From the NCBI GenBank assembly GCA_017590115.1, contig JAGGNK010011114.1:2595733-2659732 (forward strand): a stretch of DNA of 64,000 nt. Direction: 5' to 3'. The position numbers were made by a program, and so were the translations under genes. This document shows positions 46,666-59,670 of the stretch, piece after piece. How positions within the stretch are numbered: the stretch's first letter is position 1; every line of letters starts with the position of its first letter. The notes under the pieces are model-generated. The model did no database searches. It was not told where the DNA came from and saw only the letters and a program-made list of their open reading frames with translations. Origin of the DNA: Montifringilla adamsi. Lineage: Eukaryota; Chordata; Aves; Passeriformes; Passeridae.

Positions 46666-47942
46666 ACTGAAATACTGAGGTGATTGCTTGGAGGACAAAG
46701 TAAATTTATTTGATTAGTGTGATAAAATTGTAATTAAATATAGATAAATTCTGAGTGTTAAAGCATGGGTCTGGAGTGAAAGCTAGATATTACCTATATT
46801 ATCTATTAAAAGAAACCAAGCAGTGCAGGTTTTAACTAAACAGACCAGCATTTGTGCAAAACTGACTTACATCAGTCAAAGACTTTACTTTCTCCATGGA
46901 TACTGGAAAACATCATCTTCTACAGCCTGCCTATGGGATATTGAAAAAAGCTGTCATTTATTTTAGTTGTGTCAAGTATTTCCAAACTTTTGCTTTCTTT
47001 CCTCCCTCGACAGTGGACCTATTTTCATCTTATTAATATGTTCAATCCAGTCAAAGATGTACTTTTCAACAAAATAAAATAGCCCACCACGTACTGTAAT
47101 TTAACCCCATGATCATTTCTTGCCTCCGAGTATCTGTGTTAGATAATATTTTGCCCCTGTTTTGTTATGTCCCTGCCATGTTGTTTCTTTGTGCTTCACA
47201 CAAGTACAGGGTCTTTGAAAATGCCAACATACACAACTCAGGAATCCTCTTCCTAGGAAAATAGGAATGGTTTTGATGCTTGCCAGTTTCTTGAATTTTA
47301 CAGGTTCTTTCTGTACCATAACTGATTTTTGCATGCTTTTGTATACTACTCTGCTTACTGGTGCAAAACAATGAATGATATACCTGTCCTGGAGTCTGTA
47401 AGTTGATAAACTTTATGAACGTGGATGCAGCATACCTCTTTTTTGGGGTGGGGGTGGCATTCTGTCTTGGTGTGTTCAACAGCAAGGGGAAAAGAAACAG
47501 GAAAAGTCACCCAGAGCTGGACTTGTCCTTAAATGACCACAGCTGGACTGGAAACCCCCTGTCCTTCCTGCCACCAGAATGCTTCATGCTGTGGTGCATA
47601 AATGGTGTCATTTTACCTTCCAAACAGGGGGTTTGATGCTGTGCTTGAGCACCAGGGCTCTGGTGGGGTGAAATCCATGCAGATAATGGTGCAAACCATT
47701 TTCTCTGTGAACAGGTTTCGCCTCAGCAGTTGTGTTGCCCCAGCTTGTGTCTATCCCTGTGGCATTGCTGGTACATTATATTTGCTCTGGATCCTGGAGG
47801 GCACGGTGGCTATTGGTGTTTTTATTGCTTTTACTGTAAAATGGTATTAATTTGATTAATTGATGTAGCCAGCTCTGGAAGGGCAGCAGGATGCACTCAC
47901 TTAACAACAGCAGGACAAGGAACTGCCTGGCAGCTCCCAGCA
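46666..47942. other. Downstream flank, no feature recognised
   Basis: AT-rich unique sequence just beyond the gene. Open frames are short and overlap on both strands without recognisable domains. I see no promoter, RNA gene or repeat. Confidence 0.7.
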
Positions 47943-47997
47943 CCACAGAATCCCAGAATGTGCTGATTTGGAAGGGACCCATCAGGATCATCGAGTC
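47943..47997 (-). mobile_element. Short CR1 LINE 3'-end fragment
   Basis: CCACAGAATCCCAGAATGTG, then TTGGAAGGGACCCATCAGGA, then TCATCGAGTC is the antisense 3' terminus of an avian CR1 element. Only about 55 bases are recognisable; the match stops abruptly, as in a severely 5'-truncated insertion. Confidence 0.8.
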
Positions 47998-48744
47998 TGG
48001 AGAGGTAAATTGCTGATAATCACTTCCCTAAATTCAATATGCCTGTTGGGGTTTGTTAGTGCTGCCCAGGTGGTGTTTTTCCACTCTGCATTTCTTCCCA
48101 AGGATGATGCCCAGACCCAGATATCTGCTCCATTAAAAGCCCAAGCAGTGCCAAGTGAAATCAGAGAATTATTTCTGCTGTCTCACACGTGCCACCCCTG
48201 TTAATTTGTGTGGATATCCATGCTATTGACTTCTTTTCATTTTCTGAGCTGCTCTAATGCCTCAGTTCCTTTTCAAATTACTGCCTGGTCAGTAATTCCC
48301 TGTTTAATGGCTGTGCACTCAGTTCCTTTTTCAGTCCTCGGTCCAATCCTTTGGGATTCCTTAACGAACTTTACTTTCCCAATTTAAAAAAAAAATATTT
48401 ATTTTAAAGATATTTCCCTCAGCTTGGATTCATTCCCGTATACAAACAGGCACATGGTGTTCATGAAGGTTACTCCTGCAAAGGTGAACAGCACAAACAC
48501 AAAGAGCAGCTTTCCCTTGGCTTCCTCATGATCCTTTTCAGATGGCCACAGAACCTCTGGTAAATGGAGAGTACTCAGTACATGGGATTTTTCACTCTGC
48601 TTTCACATTAAAATGATTTCATAATAGCCCATATTTCCCCAGTTAGCTCATGAGAATGTCAAGGGGGGCAGCGCCAGAAGTTTCAGTAAAGACAAGATAA
48701 ATCACATCCACTACTTTTTAGATTATCCTGCCACAGAAATAAAT
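47998..48744. other. Intergenic, no feature recognised
   Basis: Unique sequence between two CR1-like pieces. It could be decayed CR1 joining them, but I cannot trace any motif through it. Confidence 0.55.
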
Positions 48745-49010
48745 TAGATGACTCTGACAGGATTTGTTTATTCTTGACAAATCTGAGTTGGTTTCTTAAG
48801 ACCTTGTAATCCTCCAGCTGCTATATATATTTATATATAAATATGTAAAATCTTTCTGGGTATTTGAGCTTAGCATACCTGCTCTGGAATTGCCTGGCTC
48901 TGCTTTTCTCCTCTCTTCAAAGCTCAGGATGATCTTTGCTCCTCTCCAGTTGCCTGGGCTCCAGGACTTCTCCAGGAGAATAGCCAGTACTTGGACCAGT
49001 CCCTTGTTGC
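48745..49010 (-). mobile_element. Probable CR1-family internal fragment (reverse transcriptase end region)
   Basis: TTCTTGACAAATCTGAGTTG, ACCTTGTAATCCTCCAGCTG, TCTTCAAAGCTCAGGATGAT and CTCCTCTCCAGTTGCCTGGG resemble in order the antisense of the CR1 ORF2 3' region (TTCTTGACAAATCC..., TTGAAGAT..., CCTCCAGTC...). A TATATA insertion interrupts it at about 48823-48848. It is strongly diverged, and identification is from memory of the family. Confidence 0.55.
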
Positions 49011-49754
49011 TATAATCTATGCTATAAATAAATAATAAATAGAAAAATATAAATATATAATAAATGCTATAAATCCCACAGACTCTGAAATCCTCAATGA
49101 ATCGAACACTTTTGACTGTTAAGATTCCTAATTATGAAACAGAAATAAAATGCACCCAGACAAATATTTTAGTGCATGACCAGGTTCTGCTTTGAATTTT
49201 TGCCATCAAGCAACGACTTAAGAGTCATCATTAAGGGAACATTTGGCTAGCAAATTCCATTATTAATTTTTAATTAGATTCAGCAGCTAAGGTTCATCAC
49301 TGATATATCACTTTGAAGGTAGTTGAGGTTTATTAGAAATCTTTCAATTCACTCTATTGCTCTCCATGTAAGGGGAGAAATATCCTTTATCTCCACTCCT
49401 CTTTTATCCAGTAGCCTTAGAAATCTCAGTTTTTAAGTTTCTTCAGTAAAGTGAGTGTCTACTCACTATGGATTTGCAATTAATACTGACTTTAGCTTCC
49501 AGCCCTTTAAAGAAGTGTATGTTTGCAAGAGAGTGTGAAATAACCAGAGCTTTTTTTCCTTAATTTTTGGGGATTTAGGAAAGCAGGCTTTTGGCTTCTT
49601 CTCCTGCCTCAAGGCCTGTAGGAACAAAAAAAAAATGAGTGTTTAGTCTCAATGTGTTCATGGGAGCGTAGAGTAAAACATTTTATTTTAAGGCACTGAG
49701 ATGAAGTGAAGCCAGTTGAAAACATATAAATGCTAAACCCTATTTGTTTAAATG
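49011..49754. other. Intergenic, no feature recognised
   Basis: AT-rich unique sequence with short AAATA-rich stretches near 49021-49065. No gene or known element is seen. Confidence 0.65.
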
Positions 49755-49861
49755 AAAAAAAAACCCAAACAAACAAAACAAACAAAAAAACCACCCAAAA
49801 ACAACAACAACAACAACAACAACAAAAAAAACCAAAAAAACAAACCGAAAACCAAAAAAAA
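49755..49861. repeat. A/C-rich simple sequence with (CAA)n core
   Basis: A mixture of A runs, CAAA units and about seven CAA units (49801-49823). Low complexity; minus-strand frames across it encode Phe/Val/Cys runs that are artefacts. Confidence 0.9.
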
Positions 49862-50917
49862 ATTGAGGTCTGGTAGTTTTGCACCAGCCTGACCAGGGAT
49901 TCAAATAAACATCTCTGATGTCAATTTTCCTGTCGTCCCCCCTCCCCACCCATCAGGAAATTGTCCTTAGGTATAGTTTTTTTTATTTTTATTTTATTTG
50001 AAGCATTTTATTTTCACGGGGTGCTTCCCTCTTTTTACTTTCATTACTGTCAGAGCTCGTGCAGGCTAAAAGGCTAAAACTGGGCACAAACCACCGAGTT
50101 TTTGTGTGGCAGAGCCCCCTCCTCCTGCAGGCTTTCCCTGGTACCTGCTGTCCCCTGCTGTCCCCACCAAGCATCGTCCTGAGCCTTCCTCCCTCTGCTG
50201 CCAACTCCCCATCTGCAGTGTCTTACAGCCCAACCTCCCAGAAATCCCCCCAAAAAAAGGGATGGGATATGACTTGAGGAGATGTTTTAGAGTCAAAACA
50301 GTGTTTCAGTCGTTGCACTAATAATTGCTTGTCTTGCTGCACTTTCCCTTTCTGGGCCATCCAAGTTTAACTCTGTGAATCCCATCTGGATTTGTCTGGG
50401 ATTCTTTCCCCCGTAAATCACCTTCAGTGCAGACATTTTGTCCCCACCTTTTCTGCATTATCTTGGTGGCTTTTTGCAGATCCAAGCTGGATATTTGCTG
50501 CCAGGTTTTTGACCTGCAGCTTCCCCTCAGGCTGGCTGTTAGCTGATTAATTACCAAAAATTATTCCTATTTTCAGTGTGCCCCTTTAAAGCTGCATCAC
50601 CTTTTATTATTTAGCTATTTTTAATCAATTTCTGTCACTCTCCTAAAGCTTTTTTGGGGGCTTTAGTTGAGGACTAAGTCACAATTCCCACTTGGATATA
50701 TTTTATAAAAAGATTGTGCCTCATTTAACTGAGTTAATAGTTGCCTAATTGTAACAGCAAAGCAATAAAATCCAATCCCTACAACAATGTGATGCTGTAA
50801 CTTCCTTTCCTCTCACTGATGGAGCAATGGGCTAACTGCCAAGGAAGTCAAATGAAAATAGGAAGCAATATGAACAAATAAAATCTATTTCTGAGATTTG
50901 GATATAGATATTTTCTT
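49862..50917. other. Intergenic, no feature recognised
   Basis: A GC-richer piece at about 50105-50280 has overlapping open frames on both strands but no domain or codon bias that I can recognise. I see nothing else. Confidence 0.65.
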
Positions 50918-51045
50918 GAGTTTTTTTGCTTGGTTTTTGTGGGGTTTTGTGTTTTGTTGTTTTTTGTGTGTGTGTGTGTGTTTTTTGGTTTTTTTTTTTG
51001 TCTTTTTGAGTTTTTTGTTTGTTTGTTTGGTTGGGTTTTTTTTAT
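50918..51045. repeat. T/G-rich low-complexity tract with (GT)8
   Basis: Long runs of T and GT, including about eight GT units at 50966-50981, then GTTT units. It mirrors in composition the A/C-rich tract about 1.1 kb upstream. Confidence 0.9.
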
Positions 51046-54000
51046 TATTCATTTAATATTTGGTTATTACTTGGTTCCATTTTGTACTTTCTGTTCCCAG
51101 CTTCTCTCTTTGTGCCTGTGGGATTTTGGAGACAGAGGAGTTGGCCCACAGAGAAATTAATTTTCTGCCTCTTTTTACCTCTTCCTCATATATAAGCTGT
51201 CCTCTTCACATAAGGTTCTGGAGGGTTTTTGTGAAAAAAAACCAGTATATCAGATACCACCAAAAATCTGTAAGGGAACACCTCCCCAGCATGGACTATA
51301 AAAATAACTGTAATTAAGCCTTTCTATTCCTTCAAACGAATATAAAATAAAGATTAAAATGGAGTAAACCTCTGTCCCTGGCACCAGCCAGGAGCTGTAA
51401 CACAGCTTTATCAGTTTCCTGCTGCAAGGTAAGAGATCCCATCAGAAGGAGGACAGACACAAGCCTGAAGAAATCAGAGACCTTTGCTACTTCTAACACC
51501 CAAAACTGAGTGCATTCTTTCTCCCTTCTGTTGTAATTTCTATGCAGTAAATCCTCTGCTGAACAAGTACCATGACCTATGCATTTAGACTGTAAAAACA
51601 GATATTTAATAGCACCCACACACCAAGCAGCTCCTCCATGCTTAAGGTAGAGTTGGGTGATTGTGATCCAGCTCTCTACAGCGTACAGACCAGGCTCCAT
51701 CCTCTCAACTCGTGTTTTGAGGCATCATCTATACAAATTTATATTATTATAGACATTATGGACACAAGCAGCTCTTTGGCCTGTTCTCTCTGGCTGCCCC
51801 AACACCTACTGCTGGTTTGGATTTCAAGCACTCAGTCTGAAGTGTATTTTTGTGTATCTAGTCTGTTTTTAACCATGACAAGCGCAGCACCAAAAAAACC
51901 TTTTCCCCCCCAGTCTGCCTGCTTTGGTGTTTTCTCTGGGATCTGTTGGGTGCCTTTTCAGAGGAACATCTTTCACAGGATTTCTTCCCAAGCCCAAGTC
52001 TTTAGTACAGGCAATTCCTGGCTGTTCAGTGGCCTCCCAAGGAGTCCTTGCAATGATTTTGGCTGTGGCCTTTTGTTGCTAAGTGCCTGCTAGAAGGGTG
52101 CTAAAATTACAGGTTAAATAATTTGCTGCTCTCAACAGGAAGATCCTATGGGTCACAGTAGATAGTGCTCCTTGAGAAGACAGAGCAAAAAGTTTTCCAT
52201 CTTGTGGGAAACCAATGGAACAACCAGTTTGGATATTTTTCTCTTAATCCTTTGGAATTTACAATTTGAAATTTAGGTCTTGCCCTTCTTTCATCCGTGT
52301 CCTCGGTGTCTGTGCAGTATCTGACTGAAAAGGCACAGAGCCAAGGGAAACAATGGTCAAAAATGTCTCGGTGGCTTCCCAAAAGGGAAACTTTCAAACT
52401 TATCTGCTATTATTCGATCATTTTATCAACAGGACTTCTTTATCCAAGTAACTATTCTTGTCACACTGTAAAACATTGAGTTTGCTATGACAGCTCTGGC
52501 TGTGTGTAGTTACTGTGATACTGAAGCTATAAAAATTTTGAAATATTCTTGAAATATTTTAAAAAATATTTAATGATTAAAAGTTTTATGGGCTTGGATC
52601 ACCAGGTATATGAAATCTGCTTGATGTTTTAGGCTAAATGTTAGTCCTGTATCTTGAGGGAGTGGTTGCCATTACTATGCAGACAAAAACTATATCTTCC
52701 AGTACAAAGGAATCTGAAAAAGCTCAGAAGGCTTGTCAGAAATTTCACCTACAGTTTGTGAAAAGCTGATTAATTTTCCAGTGGGAGAGTGAGAGGGGAA
52801 AAAATAAAAAAGATCTGGTTTAGTCCCTGAAATACCAAGCTCAGTAATATCAGAGGCAGGAGCAGAGGACTCAGGGGAAGCATTCCTGTTTCCTTCATTT
52901 AGCCTTAGCAGGGTTTGGACACAGGGCTAAAGTTACCCCTCTCTCCAGAGATGCTGTGCAGGGCTTGGATGTGGAATGGGAGCAGTGCATTATAAATCTC
53001 TTTGCAGAACATAAGAGAGTAAGGTTCTTGGAAGAAAAATACATCGGCTCTTGTGTCATTTGAGGGTTGTGGCACTTCCAACCTCTCAGTAATTGCCTAG
53101 CTCTTTGCATTTGTGAGAAAGCAGAATGAGATGCCTTAAAAGGGGGTTCTGCATATTGTAAAAGTCCAACTGCAACTCGGAGAAGCACCCCTGAGACTTA
53201 TTGCTACCATTAGAAGCTTAGAGTAATGTGCACATATTTTTCTTTTTAGGCCATGCACACTTTATCCAACTCTCAGAGGTAAAAGGGAAAAAAAAAAAAA
53301 AAGAAAAATGAAAAAATGTTCTGTTAAACATGGGGTGTTTTTTTCATTTGCTTTGATCTTGCCACCACATCCCTGGCATCACACCCCGTGGTGCCACAGC
53401 CCCTGTGGATCTCCTCAAGACCACAATTTCCTTGTGCTGCTGTGATTTCCAGCACTGCTTCCCAGCTGAAGGAGGGTGTGCAGCAGCAGCCATGGGGGAA
53501 AGCAGGAAGGAAGGGGATTTCACTCAGTCTGGAGACCCCAAAACTCAGCTCCAGGCTTCCCTGAGGGATACCAGCACCGCTGCCCAGCCCTTGCTGGGGC
53601 ACTGCCAGATTTGGCGAGGCTGAATGGTGGTGGAGTACTTCATTAAGGAAAACGTTCATCGTTGAAAACTCATTGCATTTCATTCTCTGTGTGTTTCTGT
53701 TGTGCTCAGCAACAGGGGAGAGCCAAGGTAGAAGCCTGACTTTGTTAAGTGCCTCGTTACCTTTGGTTCTTGTTGGGTTTGTCATTGCATTTTAGAAAAT
53801 CTCAGGTCTACTTTGTAACCTTAAAACTGGAAATTTTTCTCTTTTCTGGTGAAACTTCTTAATGTGCCTTATACAAAACAGTGGGAATGATTAAATCACA
53901 GCAAAGATAGCAACAAATACAATGAGTGGTGTAGCTGTGGAATAATTCAGAAGTTTTCACTTGGACACTAGCTATGCTCCAAAATCAGCAGCAAAGCCGG

Positions 54001-57000
54001 TTTGAAACCTTTGTCAGCAAAGGCTTTCAAGAAAATAATCTGGTCTGGTGTCTCACAGAAATCATTTGGAATGGCCTGAGGCAGAGAAACCTCTCAGTCT
54101 TTTCAGCTTCAGAGTTCATGATTCACGTGGACTCACACAGCTCTTCCCATGCCTGTGATGCCTCAGGTTTTAGCTTTTATACTTTTCAGATTCTGTGCTG
54201 CTTTAGTGTGTGGGTCTGGGTTCACATCAGGGGATGGTGAGCTCTGTGCACAGAGCAGCCAGTCTCTGTTCTAGGTCAGCCTTCACAGGGCATCACCTAC
54301 ACCTGAAAAATCTTTGTCCTAAAAGACAAATCCCATTTTCCCCTCTCCCTGGTGTGCTGGGCACAGAGAGATGACAACCCTGTTGATATTGCTGCTGCCT
54401 GCATCAGGGCTGGTCCCCACCCAGCGTGGTCCCTCTGCCCTGCTGCTCATTGCCACAAAATGGGGGGGGAAACCCCAAATTGCCGCTGCTCATCACCCCC
54501 TGGCTTTTCCCTAACTCTGCGCTGCTCAGCGCTCCAGGAGCAAGAGAACAACCTGTGCAATCTGCTCGGTGGGAGAACAGCTCCCACAAGGAGGATTTCC
54601 TGCCCTCTGCTGTTGGATGTGACCTCCCCTGGGTAGGGGGGATTTTGGCAGCCTGGACAAAGGCTACCAGGGACTGCAGCAGGAGCTGGGATCGAGCTGT
54701 CATGGCTTGACAGCCCCGTGCTGTACTGCACTGAGGGGCTTTGTTACAACTCAATTGTAGCTTCAAGAAATTTAAGGGTATGGCATCAGCTTGTATGATT
54801 TTTTTTTTTTTTTAAGTGTTTAATACATGAAATTGCAGTAGATTTTAAGGTGGAGATTATGGCTGTAGCAGGCCCGGATGACTTAATAAAAACTAAAACC
54901 AATCAAACAACTTGATTTTGTTGGCGAGATTTTGCTCTGTAAGTGGAAATAAATGTTTTTACAACCCCGATAATTTCACTCTCATTTTTTCAGGCAGTGC
55001 CAAAACACTGGGTTTATATTGTTTGTTGAGTGATTTTTTTTTTCTGAATTTGTGTTTAAAGAGCACTCTGTTAAAGATCACTTAATGTAATCTTTGTCAC
55101 TACAGTGCCTATCAATGGTGACCAAAAGCATGAAGGAGTCCTGTGGCTTGAGAAAAGACTTTTCACCTCCCCACTCTCTGTAACCTTTATTTTTCTTGAA
55201 TTAGCTAACTGAGGGACATGATGAAGGCAATTAAAGCTTCAGATCACGGACTCCATGTGGTCACAGTAGAGCTTATTTTTATTGTAAGATAATGATTCAC
55301 AGAGAGGGAAGGAAAAGGGATAATATTTTGAACAAAAAGATGCAAGGAAGGGATTTTAATTTGATTTCAGTGGGAGCATGGTGAATAAAATTACAGAAAT
55401 TATATAAAGCTACATTGTGTTTATTCCTTGGTAGACCAATGGGAGGTAATCAATGACCTATATTTGGAAGAATATTTGGTTTGCATCTACTCTCAATCCT
55501 TCCCTGGCCTGAAAGACCTCATCCTTCCCAACCAGGTAGTTACAACACCTATGATAATCTCATTTTAGTGTTGTATGTTGAGCTCTGTACCTTGCTGTGT
55601 TACCACAGAATGTCATCATAGAACTTCTGACATTTGCATTCAAAAAAAATCTCACTTAAAAAAAAAATAAACAAAAAGAAACAAAGTGTTTAATTTTAAT
55701 TATCCTGTTCTGAAAAAAAATGTCTTTGTGTGCATTTGGGCACTCAGAGTAGATTTTAATATAATTCAGAGATCAAAACAGCAACACAAAAGTTAAAAAT
55801 AAACCATGTGGGTTTTTTTTCTGGTGTGGATTTTCTTGCCACAGTTAGAAACAAATCTACAAATATCTCGTTAGTAGATGCAATCTTATAAAATATTTTA
55901 TACTCTTGCTGGCAGTAGTCATATTCCTCTTCTTAGGACATGATTCTTAACCACTATTTTAGAGAACCTGTTGAAGCAGCTGTTCAGAGCACATGGAAAT
56001 TAGAGGGTGGCATCTCCAAAACCTGAAAGTTGCCATCCAGATGAATTAAACTGGAAGAAGGCCACGTGTCCTGTTGCTGAGGGTGGAAAAAAGATGCCAG
56101 GGAGGAGCCTTGCACAGCTGGAAGGCACAACCACCCCGCCAAGGGTGCTGCTGGGGCCAAAGGGAGGTGAAATCCCAGCCTCTTACCTTTTTTCCATTCT
56201 TCAGTGAGGGGTTACATCTAGCTGTGGATTCCACAGCACTGCCCCTGGAGGATTTCTTTGGACAATCCTGATTCTCAAGGCTTTGGGTGTTTTCTGGTCC
56301 ATGGAGCATAAAATCCTGAGGAGGCCAGAAAAAAGCCCCAGGATTTACAATCTGGGATGGCTGCCCCCACACACGATTCCCAGAAGCCCAAAAAAGGAGA
56401 GCCTGCATATCCATGCCCACCTGCCAAGAAATGGGAAATTTCTAGGCTCGAGCCAGGTGTGTAGCTGGAGTTTATATGACTTCCTGTGCTCTCAAAAATC
56501 CGTGGCTTTCTGCTCTGAGACAGTCCTCACAGCTGAAAAACTGAGCTCAGCACATCTGTAGACTTATTAGCTGCTTATCGGGTTGCTTTGGGGATAAATA
56601 TTTTTAGATTTTTCATAGAATAAGTGGAATTGAGCATTTTTCTACCTAGAAAGTGTTCTCTCAATGCCAGCAGTCCTGAGCAGTGCAGGTGCAGCCAGTG
56701 GAGAACTGGTATTTTTAAAGAACTTTTTAATGTGTCAGGTAACAAACCCAACAAAACCAATCCATTTTCCTTGGTGGGCATCTTAGAGAGGATTTTGTTC
56801 TCTCCTGGGTGCAGTGTGCAGAAAAAGATTGGTCTTGTTAAAGCCTCTTGCTGGACAGAAGGGCATGAAGGTTTTATGTCACCTGTGCAAGCTTTGATGC
56901 GATGCCCTGACCCTTTTCTTTTTGTCCAAACAAGGAATTTCACGAGCTACAAAAATTATAAAACCTATCCAGAGGCAAAACATTTCTCATATAGCCTTGA

Positions 57001-59279
57001 ACTCCTTTCCTCCTCGTGAGTTTTCTGACAAAGAGGCCACGAAACCTGCACAGCATGGCAGCCCTTGGGTGCAGGGTGGCCTCAGAGGTTGGACCAGAAA
57101 TCCCATCAGTGGTGTGCTCACACTGCAGATGTTTCTCTGAAGGTCTTGTGAAATCCCAATTTTGCACCTCTGTCGTCTGGATTGCACCTCAGCTCCACCT
57201 CGGCTGCAGTTTCTGAGGGAAAATCAGCAGCCTGGTTGTTACCTGCGAGGGGCTGGTGCACTGCAGAGCCACGGGAAGGCTGAGAGCATCAGCTCCTGTT
57301 TATGAACTGAGCGATACCACACGTGGAGTCACTGCATGTTTACAGAACTGCCTGGGTGGGTTGATCAAACCAGCAGGGCTTTTCCTTTGGTTTAATTCAC
57401 ATTAACTGATGAGAGTGAAAAGAACCCCAGCAAATCAGATCAAAACTAACTGGGCTGCATCAAAACAAAACAAAACAAAATAAAAAAGATCAAATTGTAT
57501 TGTGCTTTTATCTTGGTTTTGTTTTTTTTTTTTGAGGTTTGAATAGAGAGATGCTTGTCCTCTTTCTTGCTATTCCAAACCTGGAAGGAGCAGTGCTGCA
57601 GCCTGGCACAGCTGGAGCCCTGTGTCCCCTTGGGACTCCTAATAACTTGGGGATTTATTCCAAGGCAGTTAAGGGATTTACCTCCTTCCAGAAACTGCTG
57701 AGGAAACGACCATCTGATACAGAAGAAGTGGTTTAATGGAATGACATGCAAGAGAGAAATATGTCATAGCCTCAGGGGCCCAAAATGCATCTCCCAGCCA
57801 TCCAGAAGGATATTCCAGTGCTCTTGTTCTGGACCCTGTGGCCATCAGGAAGCAACACTGGAGACCCAGAAACTTGTCCTACTGTCACAGGAATCTCTCT
57901 TTTTGTTGTAGGAGCTTAACATTTGGCCTGTGCAACTTCAGCTTTTTCCTTTTAGCATGCACATATCTTTAGGGGAAACTGTGTGGCTGAGTTTCTAAAG
58001 GGGATCAGTAGCAAGTACCTGCACCTGCGTCCATCTGCAGTGAGTTAATAAAGACAGCTTGCATTTAGATATAAAAGTGTGCATTTTCCCATGCTGTAAC
58101 TTGATTGTCTTCCACAGAGTTACACAAGGGACAGATCTGGTTAAAAGTAAATCCAGTCCAACCTTTTACTCAGGGCAAAACTTATATTGGGATTAATAGG
58201 TTATTCTGGTCTTCTGTCCTGCAGAATCAATTAAAAATGTTTATAAAGGAAAAAAAACAGACCACCCCTGGGGTTAGTGCACCTATTTTTTTATGGCCTT
58301 TTATCATGTGTAGTCCTCAGCACCTGTTTAAAATGCTGTGTAATCTGAAGAGAGCTCCATTGCTGGGGTGTAAATGGAGGCTCCCCTGTCACAGCTGTGC
58401 ATACTTAAAGCTGTGCTTAAAGCAACTCAGGGCAAGTGTATCTGGCTTTTTCTGATGGCCAAGCATGCCAGGACTTCCTGAGGGCTGCAGTCTGCTGGCT
58501 GGCAAAAGGTAAAATTACCCCTGATATTGATTTTTTATTTTGTGCTCTCAAATTTGAGGTAAACCTAGAGCTGTCTTGGGTTGGTTTGTAAATTATCACA
58601 GGTCAAAATCTGGCTTGGAAGAGTTTTCTGTGGCAGCTGAGAGGAGGTTCCTGGCATGGCTGCTCTGCTACAGGTGACCTGCAAGGCCCTGAGAGAGGGA
58701 AGGAATTTATTTCCAGGGAGAACGCCTTGGTGTGGGTGCCTGGCCTCGTGGCCTTGGGATGCTGCATGGGCTGGGAGCTCTGCTGTGCCTTGGCCTTGCC
58801 TTGGGGTGATGCAGAGACTTTTTTTGTGGCTCGAGAAGTGAGAGTTTGTGGACTGAAACCAGGAATGGTGGTAGCCTTGGTTTGTGCCCTTGCTCTTGTG
58901 TGTCCTGCCCACCTGGGCAGATATGCCCTAAGACAGATGCTTGGCTCTTCTCTAGTGTTAGCTAGACCCAAGGGCTCCTGCTTTTATGAAATGTGTTACG
59001 AAATGTAAGATTTTCAGGTGTGATGGCAGGAGTGCTTCTAAAAGAATGATAAAACTCCCTGTAACATTTATTATCTGCCTGGTCGAAACAGAGCTGCCTT
59101 CTTTCCTTCAATTCCAGGCTTCCTCTTACCACCTTTTCCTGGGCAGATGGATACTGAACTAATTTACCATGAAGATACTTCCTAAATTAAAGATTTATGT
59201 GATGGCAGGGAAGGAAATCGTTTCATGCTTAGGGGCAAGTTAAGTTTTAGAGGCATCTAAGAGACTAAACTGAGCTGGG
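51046..59279. other. Intergenic, no gene recognised
   Basis: Mixed unique sequence. The longest frames, 51638-52093 (+, 151 codons), 53324-53785 (-, 153 codons) and 56624-57019 (+, 131 codons), show no domain, no splice pattern and no repeated family. Short A or T runs occur at 53289-53302, 54800-54814 and 55654-55680. I see no RNA gene, CpG island or intact transposon. Confidence 0.65.
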
Positions 59280-59469
59280 GGAGCTTAGGGAGCTCCGCCT
59301 ATTTTGCGCCTTTTGAGCTGCAAATCTTTGAGTTGATACAGATTGATTTGCTTTTATTTTATTTTGGTTTTTTATTCGGGCTTGGGGATTGAGGTGGAAA
59401 AGAAGTGATGCCCATTGCCCTGCTGAAGCAGCACTTTGCCCAAACCACCACGGGAGCATCATCTCCTTT

Positions 59470-59670
59470 ATCTGCACGCCCTGCGTGCGCAGAGCTGTGC
59501 CTGCCAGAGCCAGGGATCAGGGAAGAGCTCACACAGAGGATGGTGCTGGCAGACAGAAGGAGCAGCTCCGTGGTGCCCAGCCCCAGGAGGCATTCCCTGG
59601 CGAGGCTGTGTGGGATCACCGCGCCGAGGATGGCTTTCCCCGCGCGCCCAGGGCAGCGGCGCTGAGATGT
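59470..59670. other. Small CpG-rich patch in the intergenic region
   Basis: About 13 CpGs in 200 bases, clustered at 59478-59490 and 59614-59662 (ATCACCGCGCCGAGGATGG, CCCCGCGCGCCCAGGGCAGC), against a CpG-poor background. Several frames stay open over 59359-59718 because of the high GC content. It is smaller than a usual promoter island. It may be an unmethylated regulatory element or a GC-rich fragment; no gene start is identifiable beside it. Confidence 0.5.

Noticed and set aside
51638..52093. 151-codon open frame on the + strand in the downstream flank
   Set aside because: The peptide resembles no family I know and shows no codon or domain structure.
53324..53785. 153-codon open frame on the - strand in the downstream flank
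   Set aside because: No recognisable domain, no promoter or poly(A) context. Its moderate GC content makes a chance frame of this length plausible.
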